Shown here: positions 53,423-61,646 of the stretch, in pieces
Position numbering within the stretch: the stretch's first letter is position 1
How the letters are laid out: each line of letters opens with the position of its first letter
From: Pseudomonadota bacterium
Lineage (GTDB): Bacteria; Bdellovibrionota; Bacteriovoracia; Bacteriovoracales; Bacteriovoracaceae
NCBI GenBank assembly: GCA_027488375.1
Contig: JAIYBW010000002.1
Span: forward strand, 124,001-188,000
Reading direction: 5' to 3'
Length of the DNA: 64,000 bases
Made by a program: the position numbers and the translations under genes
Notes under the pieces: generated by a model
Told to the model about the DNA's origin: nothing
What the model saw: only the letters and a program-made list of their open reading frames with translations
Databases searched by the model: none

Positions 53423-54079
53423 TTAGAAAGAACCAAAGAGTTGATTTTGAAAATTCTCTAAAAAGAGAGTCTCTGTTGAAAATCCCACTTTAACAAAGCG
53501 CTTATCAGTTGTGGGAGAAATATGGGCTACAGAAAAATCGGCTGAAACATGAGTTTCTTTGGAATTTATTTTAATCATTTTGAAATAATGAAATTTCTTA
53601 AAGAAGTCCTTTTGCTTTATGGGCCAGTAAATACTAAAGCCATACTTTGAAATATCACAAAAAGAACTCGTGGCATAATCTGTCACCTGACCACTCATGG
53701 ACTTAAGAGAGACTTTGACTGAATCATATGGGAACTGAAAACGAGGATACTTTCTTTCTTCTAAGCACTTCGCCATTTGAGGAAATTCAACAATTAAAAC
53801 ATTCTTGTGAACTTTAATATCACTGTCATTAAATTTAAAAATCAAATTACGATGATCGATGAAACAATAGATGGGAGCAAAATACATGAAATCAAAGTCA
53901 CAGGTGGTTTGAAGAATAAGTTTATTATCAATTAAGTCTAATTTCTCAATTTGATAAATATCTCTTCGACTCCCTAGAGTTTGCCAAATTTTGCCCTTCT
54001 TGAGTACCGAACGATTTTTTATAATCGTTAAAAACTCTAGAGGATCAGTGATAAAACGGTAGTTTGGTAAACCATTCAT
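53423..54079 (-). CDS. PilZ-domain protein (probable c-di-GMP receptor)
   Basis: This 218-residue cytoplasmic protein has a C-terminal PilZ domain: RxxxR at RKYPR (about residue 109) followed by DISKYG (DxSxxG, about 143-148), both needed to bind cyclic di-GMP. The first 100 residues form a strand-rich YcgR-like N-terminal region. It likely turns c-di-GMP level into a change in motility or envelope function. It stands alone, divergent from the SGNH gene. Confidence 0.85.
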   Translation of the reverse strand: MNGLPNYRFITDPLEFLTIIKNRSVLKKGKIWQTLGSRRDIYQIEKLDLIDNKLILQTTCDFDFMYFAPIYCFIDHRNLIFKFNDSDIKVHKNVLIVEFPQMAKCLEERKYPRFQFPYDSVKVSLKSMSGQVTDYATSSFCDISKYGFSIYWPIKQKDFFKKFHYFKMIKINSKETHVSADFSVAHISPTTDKRFVKVGFSTETLFLENFQNQLFGSF

Positions 54080-54212
54080 AAATATTAAAGTTAAGTGATA
54101 TCTGTTATAAAAACAACAAGTTAAGAGTTAAAACAATCTTAACAATTGACCTCTCTGAGGAGCTCGTTCTATAAAATATTGAAACTTTTTTCACATTTTT
54201 AAAGGTTTATGA

Positions 54213-54866
54213 ATGTTACGATTTCTTCTCATCAGTCTATGGGCCATTTCCTTTCATTCATTTTCCAAAACCCTCATCATTTCTGATTCCCATAGTGTTG
54301 GTGCCTTCGGGAAAGAGTTGGTCAAACTGATTGAAAAAGACGGTGAAGACGTTTCTATTTTTGCTTTTGGTGGCACTCGTCCGGTGGATTGGGTTCAGGG
54401 GAATAATTTAACTTGGGGCTATTGGGAACATCATACAGGGCGCCTTGATCGTCGAGGTGATAATCGGGCCACACCGAAATTAGAAATCTTAACTCAAGAT
54501 TTAACACCAAACAGAGTCATTATTGTTCAGGGGACAAATATGGTGTGGAGAAAGCTCACATCTTCAGATCAGAGTGATGTGCAATTTCTCATTGGCCAGG
54601 TTCAAAAGGCAGGAGCTGAGTGTGTTTGGGTAGGGCCTCCTGACCTCAATGTTCCTACTCTCGAAAATGAAGAAGGTGTGAGATCCGTTCAAAATATGCT
54701 CGCTCAAGAATCCCAAAACCTAGGCTGTCATTTTATAAAAAGCTGGACCTTTACAGACTACCCTCAAAATAAAGGTGATGGAGTTCACTACGACGCCATC
54801 CCAAGAATTGGTAAAAAACTCGCCAAAAAATGGGCCCGCGGTGTCCACGCTCGATTAAGATATTAG
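54213..54866 (+). CDS. Exported SGNH/GDSL-type hydrolase
   Basis: A signal peptide (MLRFLLISLWAISFHSFS) precedes an SGNH-fold esterase. Block I is ISDSHSVGAFG (Ser26 the probable nucleophile), block III VQGTNMVW (Asn), and block V GDGVHYD with Asp and His. Such enzymes cleave esters, e.g. acetyl groups on peptidoglycan or polysaccharides. The neighbouring L,D-transpeptidase makes a cell-wall role plausible. It has 217 residues. Confidence 0.82.
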   Translation: MLRFLLISLWAISFHSFSKTLIISDSHSVGAFGKELVKLIEKDGEDVSIFAFGGTRPVDWVQGNNLTWGYWEHHTGRLDRRGDNRATPKLEILTQDLTPNRVIIVQGTNMVWRKLTSSDQSDVQFLIGQVQKAGAECVWVGPPDLNVPTLENEEGVRSVQNMLAQESQNLGCHFIKSWTFTDYPQNKGDGVHYDAIPRIGKKLAKKWARGVHARLRY

Positions 54867-54926
54867 ACCCTAATAAAAACTAAACCATTTAGCTCCAACT
54901 TCCGATAAGTTAATGGGAGTTTTTAA

Positions 54927-56804
54927 ATGTTTAAATTATTAGGATTCCTCCTCCTCGCAGTGTCTTTCTCAGTGCAAGCTGCTGATATATCTTATTGGGT
55001 TCAAGACCTAAAAGTCATATTTCTCGAAATTGAAAAAAAACATCCAGAAAGCCTGAAGCTCGACGATGCTCCTTCTTTAGTCTTGAATCTAAATCTTATC
55101 AAATCTGCGTACGCATCAAGTGATCAAGATTGTATCTATGGCGGCTGGCCGAGCCAAAAAATTAAAGTGGGCGAAAAATTTCTTTGCCGCTCTCCTGTCT
55201 TAACTAAAAATTATCAGAATGGTCCCTGCTCGCAAAACGAATTACAGTGCCAACCTCTGCTTTTCGGGCCAGGAATGTGTGTCGGTTTTAAGTCAAAGCA
55301 AGAGAAACTCAATGCAACTCAAGCATGCGAAAATAAATTTAATCAATCAAAAAGAAATTATCAGTTCGTAAAAAAATTCGATTCTCACGATAAACAACAA
55401 CTCTTAAACCTCTCTTACTTGGCAGGAAATCTTTGTTCAAAATTCAAATCTCAAAGTTGCGAGGCCCTAAAAACTAAATTGCCAAAAGTTTTGAATCAAC
55501 TTGAAGAGAGAAGTGTCTCACCAAACCAAAAAAAGTCCTCTTCAGTTCAAAAAGAAAATCTCCTATGTGAAGAGCCACAAAAAGACTTCCCCAAGTCTAT
55601 CATGAGCATTGCAACCACCAATCTTGATCAGACCTATGAAGCATTAAAAAAAGATTTTTTAGCATCACCCCATTGTCAGCCTGAACTGGTCTTAGGAAAT
55701 CCCAAAGAGAGACCTGATCCGATTCTTATGCAAAATGCTATGCAGGAAATTTCAGAAATTATGAGTGCCAACAAGATGGGATTTGGCATTGAAGAACTCA
55801 TGGATCAATATGCTCTCAGTAACACTGAAAAAACAGAAATAAAGGCTTGGCTTGTCCCTTATCCAAAAAAATATAATGATAAAATTCGCAATGTCACAAT
55901 CAACGAAGACATGAGATTTTGGGAAAACAATCTTGATTATCGCAAGAATAGGAACCTGGCAGAGATTAAACTCATTCAGGGTATTATAAAATCCCTGGAA
56001 AAAAACTCACAAAGCTCTCAGGCAGAAATCGCCGATGGTCTGATGAATAATGGTATTTTTAACATTGATGAAGATGATAAGCCTGTATGCCCCTTTGTCA
56101 CAAAAGATGCCTTTATGAAAGCGATGGCCGGCCTTGAGGCGATTAAGAAGAAAGGCTCTCCTGTTTTAAAAAATAAAAATCAGCTTACGATTGTCGATTA
56201 CACTCAGCCCTCTAATCACCGCAGAATGTATGTATTTGATTTAGAGAAAATGCAGGTCCTTCATAACACTTGGACGGCCCATGGAGGCAAGGCCTCTGGG
56301 TCTGATGGCTGGGGCTCAAATCCTGAATTTAGTAATGAGATAGGCAGTGGAAAATCTTCCGAGGGTTTTATTTTGGCGAAATCAGCTTCCTATGGATCAC
56401 GTTTTGGAGACAATGTGATTCTACAAGGTCTTGATCAAAATAATTTCAATCTTCAAAGCCGGGCGGTGGTGCTTCATGGCTGGAACACACCACTAAGCAC
56501 GTACTCACCAGACATGATAAAAGAAATTAAACAAGTTAAAGACGGTACTTGGTTAGAACTAGGTCAAATAAAAAGCACTCTTCGCTCAGGTCTCACTTAC
56601 CAAAAATATATGAGTCCAACAGAAGGCTGCTTAGGAATTACAACTAGTAATGTGAGCCATCTTGATCGTAAAAAAAGAACTCCCTCAGAGATGAAGGCCC
56701 TCGAAGAAAAGGGCCATTCCCAAGTAGAATATCTACGCCAAGATCTCCCTGGAACAATTATTTTTAATTATTCCGGGGAAGATCAAAAATCAAAATTCTT
56801 CTAA
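54927..56804 (+). CDS. Exported L,D-transpeptidase-like (YkuD-related) protein
   Basis: A signal peptide (MFKLLGFLLLAVSFSVQAA) is followed by about 400 residues of unknown, helical character. A C-terminal catalytic region of the murein L,D-transpeptidase family then follows: RRMYVFDLEKMQVLHNTWTA, VVLHGWNTP with His517, and EGCLGITTSN with the catalytic Cys568. It probably remodels peptidoglycan cross-links in the periplasm. It is 60 bases after the SGNH hydrolase gene, in the same direction. The size (625 residues) is large for the family because of the N-terminal part. Confidence 0.82.
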   Translation: MFKLLGFLLLAVSFSVQAADISYWVQDLKVIFLEIEKKHPESLKLDDAPSLVLNLNLIKSAYASSDQDCIYGGWPSQKIKVGEKFLCRSPVLTKNYQNGPCSQNELQCQPLLFGPGMCVGFKSKQEKLNATQACENKFNQSKRNYQFVKKFDSHDKQQLLNLSYLAGNLCSKFKSQSCEALKTKLPKVLNQLEERSVSPNQKKSSSVQKENLLCEEPQKDFPKSIMSIATTNLDQTYEALKKDFLASPHCQPELVLGNPKERPDPILMQNAMQEISEIMSANKMGFGIEELMDQYALSNTEKTEIKAWLVPYPKKYNDKIRNVTINEDMRFWENNLDYRKNRNLAEIKLIQGIIKSLEKNSQSSQAEIADGLMNNGIFNIDEDDKPVCPFVTKDAFMKAMAGLEAIKKKGSPVLKNKNQLTIVDYTQPSNHRRMYVFDLEKMQVLHNTWTAHGGKASGSDGWGSNPEFSNEIGSGKSSEGFILAKSASYGSRFGDNVILQGLDQNNFNLQSRAVVLHGWNTPLSTYSPDMIKEIKQVKDGTWLELGQIKSTLRSGLTYQKYMSPTEGCLGITTSNVSHLDRKKRTPSEMKALEEKGHSQVEYLRQDLPGTIIFNYSGEDQKSKFF

Positions 56805-57790
56805 TCCATTTTTAACTTTTGCCCAAATCCCATGGCTCTTGTTTTCAGCATTGAAAAAATAATAGAAGTCATAATCAATAAAACAATAATTGAAAGTGAC
56901 CATTTGATAGGAAACTTTCCATCAAAAAGTGGATTTAACCACGCCATTTTAAGTCCCACGAAGACGAGTACTGCGGCCAATCCATATTTAATGTAAATAA
57001 AGCGGTCCATCACCCCAAGAATCATAAAGTACATGGCCCGGAGTCCGAGAATGGCCATGATATTGGATGTAAACACAATGAGTGGTTCTTTGGTGAGAGC
57101 AAAAATAGCTGGAACAGAATCAATCGCAAATATAATATCTGAGAATTCAATCACAAGAAGGGCAAGAAAAAGAGGAGTCACAAACCAACTCTTATTCTTC
57201 CTGATGAAAAAAGACCCCTCTCCATCATCCGTCGTGAGTGGTAATTTCTTTTTGAGAGTTTTGAGCAACCATCGATCATCTAAATTGCCTTCAGTATTCT
57301 GAAACGCCATCTTAAGACCCGTAAGAATCAGAAGAATTCCAAAAAAGATCACGACGCTATGGTAGTTCATCAGCTGACTTCCCAGAGCAATGAAAAGGGA
57401 GCGAAAGACCAAGGCTCCTATGATTCCCCAAAAAAGAATCCGGTGCTGAAACTTTGCTTCCACCTTAAAATAAGCAAACACCATGGCAAAAACAAAAATA
57501 TTATCCACCGCCAAAGTCTTCTCCACCACATAGCCAGTGAAAAACTCCAGGGCGACCTTTGAAGCTAGATCTGGAGAGGCGGGAAATTTTGCTAAAGTAT
57601 AATGATAGAGTCCCCAGTTTACGAGGACTGCAACCCCAATCCACACACTGGTCCAAAAGACGGACTCTTTAAAAGAAGGTCGATGAGGAGTTCGATTGAA
57701 AATGCCCAAATCAACAAGGAGTAAAACTAAGACGAGACCAATAAAACTTAGATAAATCCACCAGGTGGTTTCAAAGGGAAATAACATCAT
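56801..57790 (-). CDS. TerC/Alx family integral membrane protein, manganese-linked
   Basis: TerC/Alx proteins are multi-helix membrane proteins that export manganese or help load metal enzymes. Here 329 residues with about nine helices are seen, including VLLLVDLGIFNRTPH, EKTLAVDNIFVFAMVF and LLVIEFSDIIFAIDSVPAIF with the conserved acidic residues. ATG 57790 (or 57787) is chosen over the upstream TTG because GAGAGG lies just before. A yybP-ykoY riboswitch lies in its leader, so translation should rise with manganese. It converges with the transpeptidase gene, overlapping 4 bases. Confidence 0.92.
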   Translation of the reverse strand: MMLFPFETTWWIYLSFIGLVLVLLLVDLGIFNRTPHRPSFKESVFWTSVWIGVAVLVNWGLYHYTLAKFPASPDLASKVALEFFTGYVVEKTLAVDNIFVFAMVFAYFKVEAKFQHRILFWGIIGALVFRSLFIALGSQLMNYHSVVIFFGILLILTGLKMAFQNTEGNLDDRWLLKTLKKKLPLTTDDGEGSFFIRKNKSWFVTPLFLALLVIEFSDIIFAIDSVPAIFALTKEPLIVFTSNIMAILGLRAMYFMILGVMDRFIYIKYGLAAVLVFVGLKMAWLNPLFDGKFPIKWSLSIIVLLIMTSIIFSMLKTRAMGFGQKLKMD

Positions 57791-57802
57791 AAGACCTCTC
57801 AA

Positions 57803-57901
57803 ATAAAATAGTTATGAGATGGTCTCGTCATTTCATTCTGATCCGGAGGGATTACCTCGTGGTGACGAATCAGAAACTTTAGTAAGCCGACTACTCCCCA
57901 A
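57803..57901 (-). promoter_or_regulatory. yybP-ykoY manganese riboswitch, leader of terC
   Basis: On the minus strand the leader reads CTTGGGGAGTAG (57891 to about 57902), then CTGATTCGTCACCACGAGG, a closing segment CCGGATCAG, and TGACGAGACC (57821-57830). These are the hallmarks of the yybP-ykoY motif (GGGGAGUAG loop and GACGAGACC end). The GACCATCTC stretch can pair with GAGAGGTC that holds the ribosome-binding site of terC, suggesting control of translation. Confidence 0.88.
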
Positions 57902-57907
57902 GATGTT

Positions 57908-57913
57908 ATTATA
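57908..57913 (-). promoter_or_regulatory. -10 box of the terC riboswitch promoter
   Basis: On the minus strand TATAAT (57913-57908) precedes the riboswitch by about 7 bases, placing the transcript start just before CTTGGGGAGTAG. The -35 region is poorly conserved. The next 278 bases (57914-58191) hold no gene I can support. Confidence 0.6.
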
Positions 57914-58191
57914 GCAGATTCCACTGTATTTAATAAATTGATAATTAATCACTTAATAATCGATTTTATCGAACAAAAGGCATACGACTTGAACTCATTT
58001 CGCTTAACTCCTCAATCATCATTGATAAGGATATTTTATTCATTTAACTTGTCAGAAACTGAACCTATTACTTGATCTATAAGCTTTACCTATTATTAAC
58101 TTATGGATTTTGTGGAAAAAGAGGCAGAGTGACTTAGGAGTATTTAAGTATATTGTAGGGAGTTTTATTTTTTTGCTCATTTTCATTAACT

Positions 58192-58229
58192 CTTCCGTGA
58201 TAAAATTCCGTTAAGAAAGTTCACGGAGG
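58192..58229 (+). promoter_or_regulatory. Hairpin that could hide the ribosome-binding site of the small lipoprotein gene
   Basis: CTTCCGTG (58192-58199) can pair in eight positions, one of them G-U, with CACGGAGG (58222-58229), which contains the Shine-Dalgarno of the gene at 58237. The loop is 22 bases. This would block initiation unless melted. It holds only if transcription starts upstream of 58192, which I cannot show. Confidence 0.35.
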
Positions 58230-58236
58230 TTTGATT

Positions 58237-58377
58237 ATGAAAATCTTTATTACTCTCTCAGTTCTTTTAATCTTAGGAACATCCTGCTCCAGTCCAACAA
58301 GGGATCCAGCGTCAGTTGAAAGGGATAAAGAACAGTCCCATCAAAAATATCAAGGACTGTTTGATAAACAGGATTAA
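58237..58377 (+). CDS. Small lipoprotein, 46 aa
   Basis: The ATG lies 7 bases after GGAGG. The protein has a lipoprotein signal (MKIFITLSVLLILGTSC, lipobox GTSC, Cys17) and a 29-residue charged tail (SSPTRDPASVERDKEQSHQK and on). Tiny lipoproteins of this kind are common in envelope maintenance (compare entericidin-like ones), but no family is assigned. It overlaps the convergent exported gene by 4 bases. Confidence 0.78.
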   Translation: MKIFITLSVLLILGTSCSSPTRDPASVERDKEQSHQKYQGLFDKQD

Positions 58378-59225
58378 AAAATAAGACCATTGATCCATGC
58401 GCCCCAAGACGTAGATTCAATGTGTGTTTTCTTTCCATCAAATGGCCATGTCATGACGTAGGCCCAAATATTAAGGTGTTTATTAATAGCAAACGTTGGC
58501 CCAATCGAAGAAGAGGTAGGCCAGCGTTTGAGAAAAGTAATATCTGATTCAACAAATTGTCGAAATGATAAGCTAAGTCCTCCTCTCATTCCAACCTTGT
58601 CATTAAATGCGTAATTAATTGATGGATCTGCAGCAAGAATCATCCGTGGTTTTTCACCTGGTGATCGTCCACTTGCTTCCCATTCAGGTTCAACTGCTTG
58701 ATCATCAGAGTAAAAAAAGACCCGAGGTGATAGAATGGCATAAAAGGACCAACGATCATCTATTTGATAATTAAAACCTGTAAATAGACCAGGGTTAAAA
58801 ATCGTTTTTCTGAGGCTCGCATCTCTACCATTAAGTTCAGGAACATCAGTGTTAAATGCGCCTCTCAGCGACCATTTCTCTCCTGATAGGAGCTTACCTG
58901 AAATACCAATTCTTAGGCCCTGAAATCTCCATGAGGGACGAGTTGGTTCAGATCCCTTAAAGTCTCCTCTAAATGTAACTGGAATGTGCTCAAGCCTTGT
59001 TTGCAAATCAAGTCCAACGCGGTCAGAGAGTCTATAGGTTGTCGAAATTAAGTTAAAAAGTTGAAGACCGTCATCCAGCCGTCCACCTCTTTCATTTCTG
59101 GCCGTTTTCCCGTCATCCAGTGAATGACCTTCCCAGAATGAAAAATAATTCATCCCCCATGGAGAAGTCTCACTACCAAGTGCATTTAAACTTATTAAAA
59201 TTAATAAAAAGAATAAAAATTTCAT
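58374..59225 (-). CDS. Exported beta-barrel-like protein, 283 aa
   Basis: A signal peptide (MKFLFFLLILISLNALG) is followed by about 265 residues of alternating strands rich in aromatic residues (VGLDLQTRLEHIPVTF, WSFYAILSPRVFFYSDD, HLNIWAYVMTWPF), typical of an outer-membrane barrel. ATG 59225 starts exactly at the signal peptide and has AAGGG upstream; a longer frame to 59303 is less likely. No known porin family is recognised. Confidence 0.72.
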   Translation of the reverse strand: MKFLFFLLILISLNALGSETSPWGMNYFSFWEGHSLDDGKTARNERGGRLDDGLQLFNLISTTYRLSDRVGLDLQTRLEHIPVTFRGDFKGSEPTRPSWRFQGLRIGISGKLLSGEKWSLRGAFNTDVPELNGRDASLRKTIFNPGLFTGFNYQIDDRWSFYAILSPRVFFYSDDQAVEPEWEASGRSPGEKPRMILAADPSINYAFNDKVGMRGGLSLSFRQFVESDITFLKRWPTSSSIGPTFAINKHLNIWAYVMTWPFDGKKTHIESTSWGAWINGLIF

Positions 59226-59427
59226 AAAATCCCTTACGAGTGAGGTGCAAGTCTTCAACGAAGTTAATTTTTTATAATAATAAATAATTAACTCATTATC
59301 CAATCGATATTAATTAGAAAATCATTCGAAAAAAACAATAATAAATGTATTCAACGAGAAATAACAGGTCGAGGTGCATCCATGCATCAAAAAACTTATA
59401 AAAATGAAATCTAGCGGCATTTGAATA

Positions 59428-59958
59428 CTACGTTGCTTGGATCTTTTTCCTTATAAATCTATAAACTAAAAAGATTCCACCAAGTGGAGTTAAAATAAAA
59501 CACAAATAGAAATAAAGTTTATTTTCCATTGAGACTTTATTTTCAAGATAAGCAAGTCCATTTTCCTCAGGGGAGTAATAAACTGAAACAGACGCCCCAA
59601 CAGGATATTTCTTAAGGAGATATTCAAGCTGCTCAAAACTGCTAGACTTCGTTTTATTGATTGGATGAACGAGATTTGAACTATAAACCATTCCAGACAC
59701 TTGATATTTATAAATGATATCAAATTCATAAATGATAGATTGTTCATGCTTTTTATTTTTTTTATTGGCCGTTAAATTTATACTTCTTGAAGAAATGATA
59801 CGAGATTTTTCGATCTTTCCAGAGACCTCAGGCCATTTACGAACATCAAGTGTTAAAAAATAACCAGAAAACAATTCTTCAAACACAAAGAATGGAAAGA
59901 TGATGGCCATGACACCAATGAATAAATTATTTGATCTTTTTAACCTTCGCCTCATCAA
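59428..59958 (-). CDS. DUF3592-type membrane protein
   Basis: This 176-residue protein has two membrane helices (about 12-30 and 148-168). Between them is a strand-rich region with the DUF3592 pattern: WPEVSGKIEKSRI, YEFDIIYKYQVSGMVYSSNL, YPVGASVSVYYSPEENGLAYL. Function unknown for the family. Stand-alone on the minus strand. Confidence 0.8.
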   Translation of the reverse strand: MMRRRLKRSNNLFIGVMAIIFPFFVFEELFSGYFLTLDVRKWPEVSGKIEKSRIISSRSINLTANKKNKKHEQSIIYEFDIIYKYQVSGMVYSSNLVHPINKTKSSSFEQLEYLLKKYPVGASVSVYYSPEENGLAYLENKVSMENKLYFYLCFILTPLGGIFLVYRFIRKKIQAT

Positions 59959-60055
59959 GACTTATCGACTACCGTCGTGAAATACTTTATTCATTTTCTC
60001 TTTCTTCAAGTATTCTGCTATCCCTAGAATGACCAAAGGCTATTCAAACTAGAGC

Positions 60056-60913
60056 TTAACCAAATCTGACCGACCTCATAGAGAGAGATCCCATCTGAAA
60101 ACCTTGAAAAATAAATTGAATGATATCTTTTTCTTCAGAAGCCCCATAAGCATAGAGCAAAGGAAGATAATGCTCTAATGAGGGATGGGCCGTCTTCCAA
60201 AGCGTTTCAAGCTTTTCAACTGGCCCTAAAAGGGCTTTGTCATTTCTTTCTACCAGGGCCTGCTTGATCAATTCATCAAACTCCACTGCCCATTCAACCG
60301 GTTTGGGAGTCTCACTCCAATCAACACGTCGAAGATTATGAGTGACATTACCACTTCCAATAATAAGCACACCTTGCTCACGGAGTGGGCGCAAATCACG
60401 CGCCAGACTCAAGTGTTCTGCCAGAGTCTTATTTTGATTTAAACTAAGTTGCAAAACAGGAATATCAGCTTTTGGATAAAGAAACTTCAGTATCGACCAA
60501 GTCCCATGATCAAGACCCCACTCAGTATCGGCCGCTACGTTATGAGCTTTCATCAGTCCTATGATCGAGTCAGCCAGTATAAAATCTCCAGGAGCAGGAT
60601 ATTGAATTTTATAAAGGGCTTCAGGAAAACCACCAAAATCATGAATGGTTTTGGGGTGCTCTAGTCTCAAGACTTTTGTCCCACGAGTTTCCCAGTGGGC
60701 GGAAACAACCAGGATTGCACGAGGTTGCGTAATTGTCAGAGCAGCTTTCGATAAAAAATCGGTGAAGGTATTTTGTTGTATGGCATTCATGGGACTTCCA
60801 TGGCCAAAGAAGAGTGTCGGCATTTTCTGAGTTTCAGTTTCTAAATTTTTTAATAGTGTTCCGGCCACAATTCCTCCGGCGACAGTTCTCATAAATAATC
60901 TTCTGTTCATCAT
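60056..60913 (-). CDS. ygiD: DODA/LigB-type extradiol dioxygenase with a Tat-like leader
   Basis: This 285-residue protein is of the YgiD/4,5-DOPA extradiol dioxygenase family, non-haem iron or zinc enzymes that open aromatic rings. It shows FGHGSPMNAI (metal-binding His), VVSAHWETRG (His), IHDFGGFPEALYKIQYPAPG and WGLDHGTWSIL (His), and IGSGNVTHNLRRV. The N-terminus NRRLFMRTVAGGIVAGTLL is a twin-arginine-type signal, which the usual cytoplasmic family members lack, so it may be exported folded. Symbol tentative. Confidence 0.8.
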   Translation of the reverse strand: MMNRRLFMRTVAGGIVAGTLLKNLETETQKMPTLFFGHGSPMNAIQQNTFTDFLSKAALTITQPRAILVVSAHWETRGTKVLRLEHPKTIHDFGGFPEALYKIQYPAPGDFILADSIIGLMKAHNVAADTEWGLDHGTWSILKFLYPKADIPVLQLSLNQNKTLAEHLSLARDLRPLREQGVLIIGSGNVTHNLRRVDWSETPKPVEWAVEFDELIKQALVERNDKALLGPVEKLETLWKTAHPSLEHYLPLLYAYGASEEKDIIQFIFQGFQMGSLSMRSVRFG

Positions 60914-60962
60914 AAAAGATTTTTTTAAAGAGATGAGTTTGATGATGTTTATGAAGAAATAA

Positions 60963-60987
60963 GAGATCGGTCATTAAGACCGATCTC
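60963..60987 (-). terminator. Intrinsic terminator of the cysteine-repeat protein gene
   Basis: A perfect 10-bp hairpin, GAGATCGGTC (60963-60972) / GACCGATCTC (60978-60987) with loop ATTAA, lies 14 bases beyond the stop of the minus-strand gene at 61002. On the minus strand it is followed by the T-rich TTATTTCTT. Confidence 0.75.
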
Positions 60988-61001
60988 GATATTATAGATT
61001 T

Positions 61002-61577
61002 CTATTCTTCTTTAACTTTTTTCTTCGCTGGAGATGAATTTGTTGGTTTAACATCGTCAGCATCTATCAATTTCTTTGAATCTCTCGAATCATAAACATG
61101 AATCGGTGCTGGATGGCTCATCTCTACACATGTTCCACTTATTCCTAGCACACCAGGCTCTGGGCGCTGAAGCTCCAAACCTGGGCAACATTTAAGCTTG
61201 AAGTATGGATTCACAGGAATTGATTTACCCTCAGCAACACAAGACCTCTCCTCGGCTACACACTTACCAGCTGTACCCAGCATGCCCTTTGGAGGTGGAA
61301 TTCGTTTTAAACCTTCGCAGCACTCTTGAGGAGCTAACGGATGGATGACAATTGATTTCCCCTCTTCTACACATTCTTTTTTTATGTCTCGTACACATTT
61401 CCCACCTGTTCCAACCAAGCCTTCAGGAGGTGGAATTCTTTTTAAACCTTCACAGCAAACCTTGGGAGCATCTGGATGGATAACAATTGATTGGCCCTCA
61501 TGAACACAGCGAGGCTGGGCATGAACTGAATTCACGAGCAGAAAAAGTAATAACGTTATACCAAGCTTGATAGTCAT
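61002..61577 (-). CDS. Exported protein with three cysteine-rich tandem repeats, 191 aa
   Basis: A signal peptide (residues 1-20) is followed by three tandem repeats of about 45 residues (starting at Cys24, Cys69 and Cys113). Each follows C-V-x-E-G-x-S-I, then P...CC, then GL...P..G..G..G.CV, with four cysteines. The last 40 residues are a charged tail (SPAKKKVKEE). Repeats 1 and 2 are nearly identical (CCEGLKRIPPP in both), so they arose by recent duplication. Probably disulfide-bonded and extracytoplasmic; no family known. GGGAG precedes the ATG. Confidence 0.78.
   Translation of the reverse strand: MTIKLGITLLLFLLVNSVHAQPRCVHEGQSIVIHPDAPKVCCEGLKRIPPPEGLVGTGGKCVRDIKKECVEEGKSIVIHPLAPQECCEGLKRIPPPKGMLGTAGKCVAEERSCVAEGKSIPVNPYFKLKCCPGLELQRPEPGVLGISGTCVEMSHPAPIHVYDSRDSKKLIDADDVKPTNSSPAKKKVKEE
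61128..61508 (-). repeat. Three tandem 45-residue coding repeats
   Basis: Within the gene at 61002, three units run from Cys24 to about Cys150. Units 1 and 2 keep IVIHP and CCEGLKRIPPP; unit 3 is diverged (SIPVNP, CCPGLELQRPEP). The first two are also close in DNA, pointing to recent duplication. Confidence 0.8.
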
Positions 61578-61646
61578 GAGATCTCCCTTATAGGTCGCAA
61601 CCTAATCGGTCAGATAAACAAATTACTTGAGTCTAATAATCTTAGA

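Noticed and set aside
59330-59427. TGCATCCATGCA palindrome and the short frame after it
   Set aside because: The frame has only about 10 codons and the palindrome is short, single-copy and without a nearby start it could control.
61128-61508. Direct repeats as a CRISPR array
   Set aside because: The repeats are in-frame coding units of about 135 bases with no spacer pattern and no cas genes nearby.
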